Origin: Physcia stellaris
Taxonomy: Eukaryota; Ascomycota; Lecanoromycetes; Caliciales; Physciaceae
Assembly (NCBI GenBank): GCA_018902385.1
Contig: JABSSW010000043.1
Coordinates: 362,436-426,435, forward strand
Direction of reading: 5' to 3'
DNA length: 64,000 nucleotides
The notes below the pieces were generated by a model. The model saw nothing but the letters and a program-made list of their open reading frames with translations, was not told the DNA's origin and did no database searches. A program made the translations under genes and the position numbers. This document shows, piece after piece, positions 47,643-59,171 of the stretch (position 1 is the first letter of the stretch; the number at the start of each line of letters is the position of its first letter).

Positions 47643-49082
47643 CTATAGTCTATAGTCGTAGCCATATCCACGCGCCGCGCTCTCAGACGGTGCGGCGGTG
47701 CCAGTAGGATGGTAGACAGGTGCGGTTCCGCTGCCGATGGGGTAGTGAGGCGAGCTTCCGTGGCCTGAGGGGGTTGGGTAAGGCGCATTGTGAGCGGGCA
47801 CGGAGCTAGGGTTGCCGTTGCCAGGGCCAGCTGGTGGCACGACGATGCTGGTGGGGTAGCCGTTGGGCAGCGTGATGTGATACGTTGAGCATTTTGCGCA
47901 CTCGGTGGGAAAGGTGTCGACGCCGGCAGTCTTGGTCACGACGAGGGTCGAGTAGATGGTCGTCGCTGAGGGTGCGCAGGTGCCTGCTGTTGGTGCGTAG
48001 GTGGGGCCGTAGGTAGTTGAGGCTGGGTATTCTGGTGATGGGTGGCCGGCGTAGAGGCTGGAGGTGGGGATGGCGCCGTAGTTGCTGGATTCTGGACCTG
48101 AGCCGTAGCCGCCGTTGTTGTGGCCTGGGTGGTAGGGAGTGTTGCTGGGAGTTATTTCGGGGCCGTGTGGGGAGTTACCGGTTGCGGATGGGGCAGAGGT
48201 GGCGGGGCAGATGACTTCCACCTCGGTGGTTGTGGCTGTCACCGTTGAGGTCTGGTAAGAGGTTGTAAGATAGGTGCTATAGTAGGTCTTGCCTGACGCG
48301 GTTCCGACCGCTGAGCTGCAGGGGACAAAGGTCGTGATTATCTGGACTGCGGTTGTCGTTCCAGTATGGGTAACTGTGTATGTAGAGGTTCCAGTACCGG
48401 TGCTGTGAGTCAAGGTAGTTGCAGATTTGGAGGTAGTGATTGGCACAGATGGTATGACCGATCCGCTACCATGAGATCCAGTACCAGATCCTGTGGGCTT
48501 ATGAGAAGTATAGCTGCCGGTAGGATGAGAATAACTACCAGTTCCCTGAGAATGGGAGTAGCTTCCAGTCCCATGTGGATAAGAGTTGCTCCCAGTTCCA
48601 ACCGGGTGAGAGTAAGTTAGGCTTCCCGAAGGCTTGTGAGGTAAATATCCGGTTGAGGATGAGACTGGATAGTGGGGAACAGTCCCTGTCGGGTATGACT
48701 GGGAAGGAATGGATCCGGAAGGAGAGTATGAGTATGACGCGGTGCCAGTGGGGTATGAGTGAGAAACGTATCCGGAAGGCGAGGAGGACGGATGTGAAGA
48801 ATAGCCAGACGTAGAGTAGGAGTGCAAGGAAGCAGTCCCAATTGGGTAAGATTTCGGAGTCTCGCTGCTGTATGGATAGCTGGCAGACGAGCTCGATGAT
48901 CCAGCGTAAACGCCGGAACTTGAAGATGGCGCTGGGTAGGCAGTACCCGTCGGGATGCTCTCTGTCGTCTGCCCATATCCTCCACCGCCATAGCCTCCAT
49001 TGTTCCCTCCATATCCTCCTGGCATGTAGGCAGCAGATGCCGAGCCGACGGCAGCGGCAACGTAAGCTAGAGAGTAACGCAT
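47643..49082 (-). CDS. Secreted Ser/Tyr/Gly/Thr-rich repetitive wall protein
   Basis: An intronless gene for 479 residues. The signal peptide is MRYSLAYVAAAVGSASAA. Next come a Gly/Tyr-rich stretch (YGGNNGGYGGGGYGQ) and, over residues 75-200, about eight degenerate copies of S-Y/H-P-x-G-T-A/G-S (SYPIGTAS, SYPTGTAS, SYPTGTVP, SHPVGTGS, SYPHGTGS). A Thr/Val-rich region with single Cys residues follows (TTFVPCSSAVG, VEVICPAT), then CAPSATTIYSTLVVTKTAG with ECAKCSTYHITLPNG. It ends YGYDYRL, with no GPI-like hydrophobic tail. The composition fits a heavily O-glycosylated wall or extracellular-matrix protein. A function cannot be assigned. Confidence 0.82.
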   Translation of the reverse strand: MRYSLAYVAAAVGSASAAYMPGGYGGNNGGYGGGGYGQTTESIPTGTAYPAPSSSSGVYAGSSSSSASYPYSSETPKSYPIGTASLHSYSTSGYSSHPSSSPSGYVSHSYPTGTASYSYSPSGSIPSQSYPTGTVPHYPVSSSTGYLPHKPSGSLTYSHPVGTGSNSYPHGTGSYSHSQGTGSYSHPTGSYTSHKPTGSGTGSHGSGSVIPSVPITTSKSATTLTHSTGTGTSTYTVTHTGTTTAVQIITTFVPCSSAVGTASGKTYYSTYLTTSYQTSTVTATTTEVEVICPATSAPSATGNSPHGPEITPSNTPYHPGHNNGGYGSGPESSNYGAIPTSSLYAGHPSPEYPASTTYGPTYAPTAGTCAPSATTIYSTLVVTKTAGVDTFPTECAKCSTYHITLPNGYPTSIVVPPAGPGNGNPSSVPAHNAPYPTPSGHGSSPHYPIGSGTAPVYHPTGTAAPSESAARGYGYDYRL

Positions 49083-50647
49083 ATTGAAAGCGAAGGTGAT
49101 TGAAAAGCTGAAATGGAAAAAGAAGAAACTGATATAGCGATCGACTTCTCAGGACTAAACGAGTGTGCCTGTAAGATGAAGAGCCAAAAGGAAATAGGAA
49201 AGAAATGTTACTGAGAGATGATTATTGAGATATGGAATGAGAGGATGTGAACAGATGGAGCAGAGAGAATCCTTATATGGGAGTGAGATGTCATCGTAAA
49301 CAAATCTTAGCATTTTCCCATCAGAAGGCGATGCAGAGCCGGGGCAGGCAGAAATACGACGTTACGACATGCTGACCCCGGACACACCGTTCTGGCAGAG
49401 TAGTCAGCGATGAGACCTGCGGTATCATACGAAGGAAAAGATACAGTCACCCTGGACCGCAGTGGGCGGCACTAAACCAACAAAAGCGAAAGAACGAGTT
49501 GGAAGGAAAATTAGCAGCAGCTCGCCTGAGCGTAGGAGTGCTAGTCATCGCCCAATACGAACAAAGAAATCTTCGGTGGTTGGAACTACCGAGAAGGAGC
49601 CATTTGCGATTACGACCATGGCCTATTTACAAGCCACAGGGGATATCCGACAGCAAGAAGGCTGACCAAGCATCAAAATGGGCCTGTGCTGAATTTAGGC
49701 ATCTCCATCTGGTGATTCGAGGCGTGAGGCTGCAAAAAGACTGGACGGTGACTATTTCTGGGCCATTCACGTGCGCTCGCTTCAGGCCCGCCAAGGCCAC
49801 GCCACCACAAGCATCTGCTTGGGTTACATGTCCAGTGCAAATTAGGGCTGAACACTAACAACAGTCTGAGGCGATGCACACCTACCACCACGAACCCGGA
49901 TCGTTACACCGTAGACCGACATCGCTTTTCCACCTGCTCAGCTCTGAAGATTCATGTTTCAAGGCTTCCCAGCTGATTATACCAACTCACATCAAACGTT
50001 ATCCTTTTGCTCCCATCTCAGCTGTTCATTTCTTCGCTGGTGCCGGGAACCAGTATGGTATGGAGCCATGATCCAGATTCCTGGCGGTAGGATCCATCGT
50101 GGCTTCCAAATTCTTCTGGCATGTCCCGTCTCTTTGTTGCAGATTTCCCCACTGTGAACACGAGCCTCGCTGTCCGCCGAACCGCCAAAAGCCTTAGCGG
50201 TCCTTCAACTGGATCTTCAAAGACACTACTCCTCAACGTTACAACGGCCTTTATGTGATACGAATGGAAGCTCGCGCTTCCCAACGCTCATGAGCTAGTC
50301 GCAGCCGGCTGTTCAGATCTGATGTGTAACCCTTCTGGTACCGGTTTCGAGCCTCAAATTTGCCACAAGAATTAATAATCGATATACGACGGACTGACCT
50401 ATTTCCATTCAGTCGAGGAGATTTGTAGACTCCTTCCCGCCTTGAGTTTCAATCATTTATCGTTGGCAAGAACATGCCCCACTGGAATTTCACAAATAGA
50501 GTTGTGTGATACGAACCGGTGCTCCTTTCTAATTACCTCCAATGTTGGGTATTCGTCTGCCGGAGTAAGAGGGGATATCACACATATTCCTGGCAGCTCG
50601 GACTAAGATACAAATTCAAACATCGAATGAGCATACATGTCTACATA
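49083..50647. other. Intergenic region, about 1.6 kb
   Basis: Short frames only. It includes the promoter of the wall-protein gene on its left side. Confidence 0.55.
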
Positions 50648-51589
50648 CTAACGAAAGAACCAATTCGTATATGATTTCTCCGCTGAGGCTGCTGATGGCC
50701 CTGCCCTTCGTGACGAGGATGTTCTCCTCAGGTGGGCCGGCTCTTCCTCGGCTTTGCAAGCTCTGAAACTCACGGCTCGTGCTCGCTTCTCTGTGGAAAG
50801 AGCCGAGTCCTTGCTCGGTTCATTATCTTTCGCGGAGATTAGACCAGAATCTCTCTTCAAAGCTTCGTGCCTTAGACTGCTTCTACCCTTCTTACGGCTA
50901 CTTGCAGTACGAGACAGATCGATTCCGTTCGAAGCGTGCCTATTTTCGAATCCAGTCTCAGCTTCCACCCGAGAAGCCTGCTCTTTGCCTCTGTTCTTGC
51001 TGCTTGTGCGTTCACTCTTCTCTCGTGTTTTGTCTTCCCTTTTCTGCTTTGTGCTCTGGGGCACCTGTGCCTTCCTGAAGGACTGGTTCGTAGAAATACG
51101 GTCCTCAGCATGGTCTAAGCTCTTCTTACCCAGCCATTCGAGAACTTCTCCCTCATGAGGATGCCTACGATAATTGTTCTCCGTATTGCGAGATCGGGTC
51201 GACTTAGTTCTCTCAATGTCGTTGATTTGGGAATCCTTGTTGGCATTTTCTACTATAGACCGAGGTCGGAATTGAACAAGATATGGTGACCTCGTCGGCA
51301 TATCACCTGCCCTTGTTCTCGGGCCATTTAGTTCAACGAAGTCAAGGATAATCTTGTCAACCTCATCCGTGATCGACTAGACATCCCGAAGTAACAGGTA
51401 CGGCGGCCATGACGAATCTTCTTTGTCATCAAGCTTGTATGTATGCGCGGTGCGGGATGAGTAAGGGCTTCCTGGTCTTTTCTCGGATTTTCGTAAAGTA
51501 AGGGATCTGGGGATTAGCAGCAAGTCTGATGCTTTGAGGTTAGGATCATCGATCGGATTCAGTGGGATACTTGGAATGAGGGATGCCAT
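50648..51589 (-). pseudogene. Basic disordered protein with an in-frame stop
   Basis: From ATG 51589 the minus-strand frame is open to 50648 except for one TAG at 51379-51377 (codon 71). Both sides look coding in the same frame: PRSLTLRKSEKRPGSPYSSR before, EVDKIILDFVELNGPR and TRSPYLVQFRPRS after. The C-terminal 200 residues are Arg/Lys/Ser/Glu-rich and predicted disordered. There are two explanations. One is a nonsense mutation. The other is an 84-nt in-frame intron (GTACCT to CCCGAG) that removes the stop but also removes coding-looking sequence. I recognise no family. A TATA box lies 76 bases upstream. Confidence 0.5.
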
Positions 51590-51664
51590 ATCAGCTGTCT
51601 CTTCCAAATGCCTAGCTGTAAGACGTGAGTGATGGGCTGGTGTAATATAGGCTCCGGTGTTTTC

Positions 51665-51672
51665 TTATATAG
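51665..51672 (-). promoter_or_regulatory. Candidate TATA box
   Basis: TATATAAG on the minus strand, 76 bases upstream of the ATG at 51589. The spacing fits a short 5' leader. Not tested beyond the match. Confidence 0.45.
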
Positions 51673-52678
51673 AAAGTGTGTTATTTGGAACCAGAATCAG
51701 TCAGGATCTCAATGATCAACAATGACTGCCATGGTAAAGCTCTTGATGGGTCTTTCCACTCCCCTCATATAGACCAGTATCATCCAGCGGTAGATGACAA
51801 AGGCATTGTGAATTTCTTTGTTCGCCTTTCTACGCATCTCATGAAGAAATTCCCCTTGCCATTGTTCGTTGTGGACTGCAAAGAAAGAGGCCCGGGAGCG
51901 GTATCACCTAGCCGAAATGAGTGACACCACTGAGCATAGCACACGGGTTGAGTGTAAACCCGCCTCATCAGTATTCATCAATTTCCGTGGTCTAGCATAG
52001 TTGCCAATTTACAACCTGATCAGACATCTTACGGTGATAATGTATCTCTGGAAAATACATGCTAAGTGCTCCCTCCTTCGATATATTTTCAAAGTCAGGC
52101 AGAGGCATGCCTTACCCTTTACATTTCAAGCGATCGGACGACATAAGCACGTGGAAGCCCGACTCGGGAATGAGGTTAATTCCGAAGATCTTTTGATGAC
52201 ACACAATCAGCTATTGCCCCGAAAGTGGCTATCATAATCCAATTTTTTTGTCCATTCCGTTTTGGCGCTCTGTTTTGGCAGGGGAGGGTACTATTCTTAA
52301 GATTGTTGGAGACCTTTTGGTGTTTGAGAATACTTCAAGCTCTACTGAGCGATATATGAATAGGGCATTTAAATATATGTAGCTAAGATCATTATAGTGA
52401 GCTTGACCACGGCATCGTCATCATCCACTGTGTGCGAGCCTTTAAGCAGAGCATCGTAAAAGCACGTGTGCAAGAAGCTTTTATTCCTTTCGACGTTGGC
52501 TCACGAAAGGAACATGGAAATGTATTGGTGAATACCAGTGAGGTGATACTGCTGAGTGACAGAGTCAATCAGCCCGTGATCTTTTTTGATGATGGATTTT
52601 GATTGTAGGGTTGAAGCAGCGGAAGTTGACCCGATCTCGCGATGTTGCCTCGTTGCCAAGTGTCACATGTCAACCTTA
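51673..52678. other. Intergenic region at the right island edge
   Basis: Short frames only (51676-51924, plus, is the longest). Composition stays normal up to the TIR element. Confidence 0.55.
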
Positions 52679-52837
52679 CTCGTAGTCATCTGGAAGTGGG
52701 TCACACCCAGTAATGGGTCACGGGTTAGGGTTACCCGCAAAAATAGTTATCCGCCAGGGTTAGGTTTTGATCTTTAAGCAAGTAACCCTAATCCGTGATC
52801 CATTACTGGGTGTGACTCACTTCCAGGTGATTACGAG
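52679..52837. mobile_element. 159-bp TIR element (MITE-like) at the island boundary
   Basis: Arms 52679-52734 and 52782-52837 are 56-bp inverted repeats beginning CTCGTARTCAYCTGGAAGTG, and the element is flanked by TA on both sides (52677-52678 and 52838-52839). The arms differ at five positions, all transitions in CC/GG or CT/AG contexts. There is no coding capacity. Size, TIRs and the TA flanks fit a Tc1/mariner-type non-autonomous element. The inner arm end contains GGGTTAGGGTTAC, which resembles the telomere repeat. Confidence 0.8.
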
Positions 52838-52839
52838 TA

Positions 52840-53797
52840 TCCAAAAGAAGTCGAATTTATGTTACAAATTCAATTTTTGAAATAACTCAACAACGAAACG
52901 TGATATTGATTTGATTAACGCGTCATTCGAATCGTCGAATTTTTGCGCATCGATCAATGAACAATTGATAATAATGAAAAAAATAACATGATCGTTGTTA
53001 AATTAAACGAACGAAAACGTTTACGAGCAAAAAACAATGTTGCTAAAAAACATCAAAAAATGTCGAAAATTCGTTCGAACAAAAAAGAAATCATCATCAA
53101 AAATTATTGAAAATTGATTCACAATCGTCGTGACATATTTTGAAAACACGCAATTTGCATTCATTCAAAAAAACATGATGAACGCAATGAATAAAATGAT
53201 TGTTCAATTCAACAAAAAACACGCGAAAATAAAAAAAAACAATGTCATGATTCGTCATAAAATTACAAAAATAATTATTTTTTTCAAATTTTTTTTTTTA
53301 CGATCAAAACGAGTTCACGCAATTGAACAATCGTCGTTGTAATTTTTTCAACGTTCAAAATTATCGCAAACAAAAACATCGAAATCATAATACGTTTAAA
53401 CGACAACGAAAAAAAACAACAATTGAATCAATACGAAATTAAACGTATCGTCAATGAAATCAACACGTGTATCACAAAAAAAAACATACAAATCAAAAAT
53501 ATTCGAACGATCAAAAAAATTTCGAATAATAATTTCGCGATACACGCGATAAACGCAAAAAAAACAAAAAAATTGCGAAACAACAATGCATGAACGACGA
53601 TATTCGATAAAAAAACGAAAACGATCGTTTCGATTTACGCGATTATGATCAACGAAATAAAAATCAAAAAATTCGATTTAACAACGACAAAAAATAAAAA
53701 AACGACGATGCGTAAAAAAAAAAAAAAAAACGAAAACGTGAAAAAATTAAAAAAAATGAAAATTTTGTACGTGTTTTGAAAAAACAAATTCACGACA
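52840..53797. other. AT-rich hypermutated DNA
   Basis: Composition changes abruptly after the TIR element. CC, CT, GG and AG are nearly absent. It is likely the 5' part of the LINE that follows, but no domain is readable. Confidence 0.65.
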
Positions 53798-54505
53798 ATG
53801 CAACAATATTATTTTTTGATTATTGAAATTATTATTTCAAAAATGAATAACAATATATTGAACAACAACATCATGATCGAAAAAAAACTGAAAATTTGTT
53901 CAATGTTCAACAAAACATACAAAATTATTCAATGTTATAAATGTTATTATCACGAACACAATACAATTCAATGCACAAAAAAAACGATGCGATTATTGCG
54001 CAAATGCACATGTTACAAAAAAAAAATGTACAAAAAATTACAAAATCAAATGTTATGTATGTAAAAAAACACATAATTCATGAAAAAAAAATGTAAAAAA
54101 AAAACAGAAAAAAATCGAAAAAATCATGTATTAACGTTCGATTACGTTAACGAAATTCGAAATTCAAAAACAGCAATATATTGTCGTCAACAAAATGATA
54201 ACGATTTTGAAATCGATAAATACAATTCACGAAAATTCAAAAACGACAATCGTTACGAAAAAATTCAATTAATTAAAAAAATTACAACGACGAAACATCG
54301 AAAAATTACAAAAAAAAAATTATTTAAACGAAATCAACAAACGCAAAAAAACGAACACGCATAAATTTCACGTGAAAATGATTTTGTCGATCGAAATAAT
54401 GATATTATCGCAATTATTTTCAAATTCACAAAAATTTCGAAACAAAAAAAATGATAAATCGACGTCATCGATCAAAAATAAAAAAACATCAATAATTCAA
54501 AAAAA
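53798..54505 (+). pseudogene. Tad1-like LINE ORF1 remnant with zinc knuckles
   Basis: The frame at 53798-54064 contains CYKCYYHEHNTIQC, a C-x2-C-x4-H-x4-C knuckle, followed by further Cys pairs (CTCYKKK). After a stop, 54080-54364 continues with KKCKKKTEKNRKN and DNDFEIDKYNSRKF, as in LINE gag-like ORF1 proteins of filamentous fungi. The remnant is cut at 54505, where Gypsy C is inserted. The knuckles probably served RNA binding. Confidence 0.65.
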
Positions 54506-54742
54506 TGTTACGAGCATGTTTGACAAATAGATTTGACAAATAAATAATTGATATGATAAATGATTAAACAAATATGTTTGAATCGAATTATGTTTTAATT
54601 TTTTGACGAAATTAACGTGATTTGAAATTTGACGTTCGCACATTGTTTACAATTTCATCATTTTGTATTTATTTGTTTTTGCAAATTTATTGTTTTCGTT
54701 TAATTAATCAATAATACGTTTATTCAAACACGATTCATGATA
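54506..54742 (+). repeat. 5' LTR of Gypsy C
   Basis: 237 bp, starting TGTTACGAGC and ending TCATGATA, where the expected terminal CA reads TA. Slightly more mutated than the 3' copy. Confidence 0.88.
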
Positions 54743-54972
54743 TTACAATAAATTTTCAATTTTTATCGCTCGTCGAAATACGCGAACGTTCAAAAATAAA
54801 ATTTCAAATCGATCAAGTTTTTTTGACGAGACAAACGACGAAAAATTCTGCTGATCAAACAAATGATTTGAAATTTTTTTTGACGAAACAACGACGAAAT
54901 TTTCGACGATAAAAAACGAAAATTGATTCGATTAATTTTTTTTTTATCATTTTCAATTTTTCATTTTCAATT

Positions 54973-56321
54973 ATGATTCGAAATCATCACGAAACAATTT
55001 TTTTCGAATTTTTTATTTCGATGAAACAACGTTTCAAAACGTTACGCGTCAACGTGAATCGTATGTTGCATAAAATTAACGACAATTTTTTTGACGAAAA
55101 TTTCGTTGATCAATTCAAACGTCGTCGATTTGTATCAACGATCGATTTCATAAAAATGAAAAATGAAAAAATCATTCATTTTTTGAATATCGTAATTATC
55201 GATCAATTGAAATAATGAATCAATCATAAAATCGTCGATTTTTTTAAAAAATTTGATCGATTACGTATCGATCGTGACAATTATCTGAACGTTTTGATTT
55301 AATATCAAAATTTGTACAATATTGTCAACGTCGATCGTGACGAATTGATCAATACGAATGTCGAATTAAATGAAATTCGTCGAAAATTGAATATTTTGAA
55401 AAACGAATACGAAAAACAACGTGATTTATTTTTGATCAAACAAAAAAATTACATTTTTTTGAAAAAAAATCACGACGTTTTGTTGATCAAAATTCGCGAT
55501 CGTGTACGAAACTCAAACGTCGACGATAAAAAAAACGACGATGAAATCAACGTAATTAATTTTTTTCAAAAAAACAAACGACGTTTTAAAACACATTCAA
55601 ATTTTTTTAAATTTATCGATGAAATAAAATTCATTTGACGTGTTTGAAAAACAAAAATACACGATAAAATAACGATCAACGTTGATCATTACGACACGAA
55701 CATGATCGCAATCATTATTATGATTGATTGAATTAAAAATAATATCGATAATCACATACAATCGATTCGTGACATTGATATGAATCATTTCAAAATTTGA
55801 CATATGATGTTGAAATTTTTGAACATTATTTACGAAAATTTTGATTTCAAACGCAATATGCGTAATCAATTTCGAACATTGATCATGAATATTCAAAATT
55901 TTCAATTTTTTTATTTCATTTTTTTCGTTTAAGCAATTCAATTAATTATAACGAAATCATCAAAATCGAAAAATTGATGAACAAAATTTTTGAAATTTGA
56001 AAAAAACGATGAATATATATTCACGTGAATTTATCACGTTCGATAAAATTCGAATCATTTTGCAATAAATATACAATCGACAATCGAATTTTCAAAAAAA
56101 AAAAATCGCGACACGTCAACAACGTTTTGAATTGTTTCAATTCAAATCAATTTTTGTCGTTTCGATTTCGATGTTTTTACGAAATTTGTCATTTCGATTT
56201 TTTCGTGAAATTCACAATTCATTTACATTTCAACGTTGAAATCAAGATTCGTGATTTGATAATCGACAAATTAATCGTCACGAACAAATATTTCGCATGT
56301 GACGAATTGAATTACGTTTGA
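54973..56321 (+). pseudogene. Gypsy C gag-region remnant
   Basis: Plus-strand frames at 54973-55215, 55312-55638 and 56025-56321 lie between the 5' LTR and the protease. The second is highly charged and coiled-coil-like (NVELNEIRRKLNILKNEYEK). No zinc knuckle is clear. Stops separate the frames. Assigned mainly by position. Confidence 0.5.
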
Positions 56322-56491
56322 AAAAAATGTTCGAACGATTACAAACATCAAAAACGTCATTGACACAAAATGCAAATATCGTACATGAATTTAATCGTCG
56401 AATCGAATAATTTTGATTCGAAAAATTAACAATTCACATCAAAAACGCGATTGATGAGTGTTTAAAAATTTTTTTTATTCATAACGATGAT

Positions 56492-56704
56492 TTGTTTGAT
56501 TTTTTTATTCAAAAATTTTTAATTATCAATTGTACGTTATCATTCAACGATAATAAACATAAATTAAAAATTTTAATAAACATTGATGCAATTGATTATG
56601 CATTCATTGATAAAAAAATCGCGCAATTTGTATACAACATGTTGAACATGAAATTCGTATTTTTATTAAAATCGAAATCATTGATTGAATTCGACGATCG
56701 TTAA
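56492..56704 (+). pseudogene. Gypsy C protease remnant
   Basis: Contains LKILINIDAIDYAFIDKKIA, matching the retropepsin active-site context in which D-T-G-A has become DAID-like through Gly-to-Asp/Glu-type changes. It is immediately followed by the RT region. Short but well placed. Confidence 0.6.
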
Positions 56705-56991
56705 ATTTTTTCAATAATTCACGTCATATATTTTAAATTAACGATAAAATTGCATTTCGAATTGATCGTTTTTTGTTAATCATCGATTTGAATAATCATT
56801 CGATAATTTTAAAAAAATCGTGAATAAACAAACATGAAATCATATTGAACATGATTTACGATAAATTGATTTTCAAATCGTTCAAATGTAATCATCATGA
56901 CAATATATTTAGTCAAATTGTTCAAATTCGACGTTTGAAAATTTTCAAATCAAATCGTCGTTGAAATGTATTTAATTGACGTCGTGATATT

Positions 56992-58915
56992 GTGTTATCG
57001 CAAAAAAACAATTCGAAACATATAACGATAATAAAATTTCGATATATCATTTTGTTTCGTTTCAAAATCAAATTTTTGTTTTTTACAATCGAGAATAAAT
57101 CAAATGTATTCGATTCGAAATGTTTCGAATATTCAATTCATTCGAACGTCGACGACGATGACGAATCGTTAATCATCGAATCAAATAATTCAAAAATTGA
57201 TATCACAACAATTACGAAAACGACATTTATCAAAAAAAAATTTGAAAAGACAACGCAACAAACGTTGAAAAATCAAAAACAACAATTCGAAATTTTTTCA
57301 TTATCGAAATTGAATTCAAACGATTCAATGAATATCGCGATGATTGATACAATTTTTTTTTGTTTATTCGTCGATTTCAAAAATAAAAAACAAAAAATGC
57401 AATGTTTTTTCATTACGATCAATCAAATCGATTTCGCGTTCAAAACATTGCGAACAAATTTTGAATCGTTGAAAATTATTGTCATGATCAAAAAATTTTT
57501 GAAACACGAACAAATCAAATCGATTTTTGAACGCATAATGAAAAAAATATTCAAATATTTCAAATATTTGTCAAAAATATTCGATTTTCAAAAAACAATT
57601 GAATTGTTATCGTATCGATTTTACGATCATAAAATCGAATTTTTAAACGATAACAATTCATTGTTTCGAAACAAAATATATTTTTTGTTCAAATTCAAAT
57701 TTCAAAAGTTCAAGAAATATTTGAAAAATAATTTTCAAAAAAATTTTATCGTATTCAATCAAATTGTATACGTTTCGTTCGTTTTATTTGCAATCAAATC
57801 GAACGATCAATTGCGTTTGTGTGTAAATTATCGACGATTTAATCACATCACGAAACGCAATCGATATTTCATTTTTTTGATCGAAAAAATTTTAATCAAA
57901 ATGCAAAATTGCAAATATTTGACGAAATTGAATATTATATCGATTTTCAACAAATTTCGAATAAATGAAAAAAGTGAAAAATTCATTACGTTCGTTATTT
58001 TTATGAAATCATACAAATATCGAATGTTATTTTTCGAATTGATCAACGAATTCGCGAATTGACAGCATTATATGAACGATTTGTTATTCAATTTTTTGAA
58101 CGATTTTTGTCAAATTTATTTAAATGATATTTTCATTTACAGCAAATTCAAAAAGAAACACATCGTTCACGTTCGTAAAATATTGAAAAAATTCAAAAAA
58201 ATCGAATTACAGATGAATATTGAGAAATACGAATTTTTTAAAAAAAAATGACATTTTTGAACGTCATATTATCGATAAATAATTTTCGCATGAATTCGAA
58301 AAAAATAAAAATTATTGTCAATTGAAAACGTTTTACGAATTTGAAAAAAGTACAAATTTTCGTGAATTTCGTCAATTTTTACAGACGATTCATTCGTGAT
58401 TTTTCGAAAAAAATTCGAATTCTCATTCGAATGATCAAGAAATTTGTGAATTTCGAATGAATTGAAAAAATCGAAAAAATTTTCAATTTTCTCAAAAAAA
58501 CAATAACGAAAATTTTCATATTACGACATTACGATCGAATCAAACAAATCATTTTGAAAATCGATTTTTTTGATTACGTCAATGCAAAAATATTATTTCA
58601 ATATGACGACGAAAAAGTGTTGCATTTCGTTGTTTTTTACAATCGCAACATGATTTCAATCGAATGCAATTACGAAATTTATGACAAAAAATTATTAATC
58701 ATTATTCGCTGTTTAAAACATTGACGTTTTGAATTCGAAAACATCGAAAAATCGATCAAAATTTTCATCGATCACAAGAAATTGAAAATTTTCATGACGT
58801 CAAAAAAATTTATTTTTCGTCAAATTCGTTGAACAAAAATTCTTTCGAAATTCAACATTGTTATTCAATTTCAATTCGAAATTCAAAACGTCAAAACAAA
58901 TGTTTTGATTCGTAT
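56992..58915 (+). pseudogene. Gypsy C reverse transcriptase and RNase H remnant
   Basis: The longest frame (to 58062) reaches the RT core: LRLCVNYRRFNHITKRNRY, then KYLTKLNIISIFNKFRI and MLFFELINEFAN. After a stop at a Trp position, the next block has IYLNDIFIYSK (YxDD with Asp to Asn). The RNase H part follows at about 58500-58800, with CNYEIYDKKLLIIIRCLKH and FIDHKKLKIFMTS. Most stops are TGA at positions where relatives have Trp, as expected from TGG to TGA. No functional enzyme remains. Confidence 0.82.
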
Positions 58916-59171
58916 GTTTGATTTTCGATTCAAAAACGAAATTAATAAACGACATCAATATCGAAAACAAATATTGTTTATTTTCGAACGATTCGAAATT
59001 CACGCGATAAAAATTGACGAATTTATTTACGAACGAATTTTGATTGTCAATAAAATTGACGATGATTGCACGACATATCGTGAAATCATCGAACAAAATT
59101 TCATATCAATGAACGAAATCGATTTACGAAATTGCAATGAAAAAAACGATGTTTTATATCGAAATGATCGA

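Noticed and set aside
52720-52790. Telomere repeat array
   Set aside because: Only GGGTTAGGGTTAC-like bits inside the TIR arms; no tandem array.
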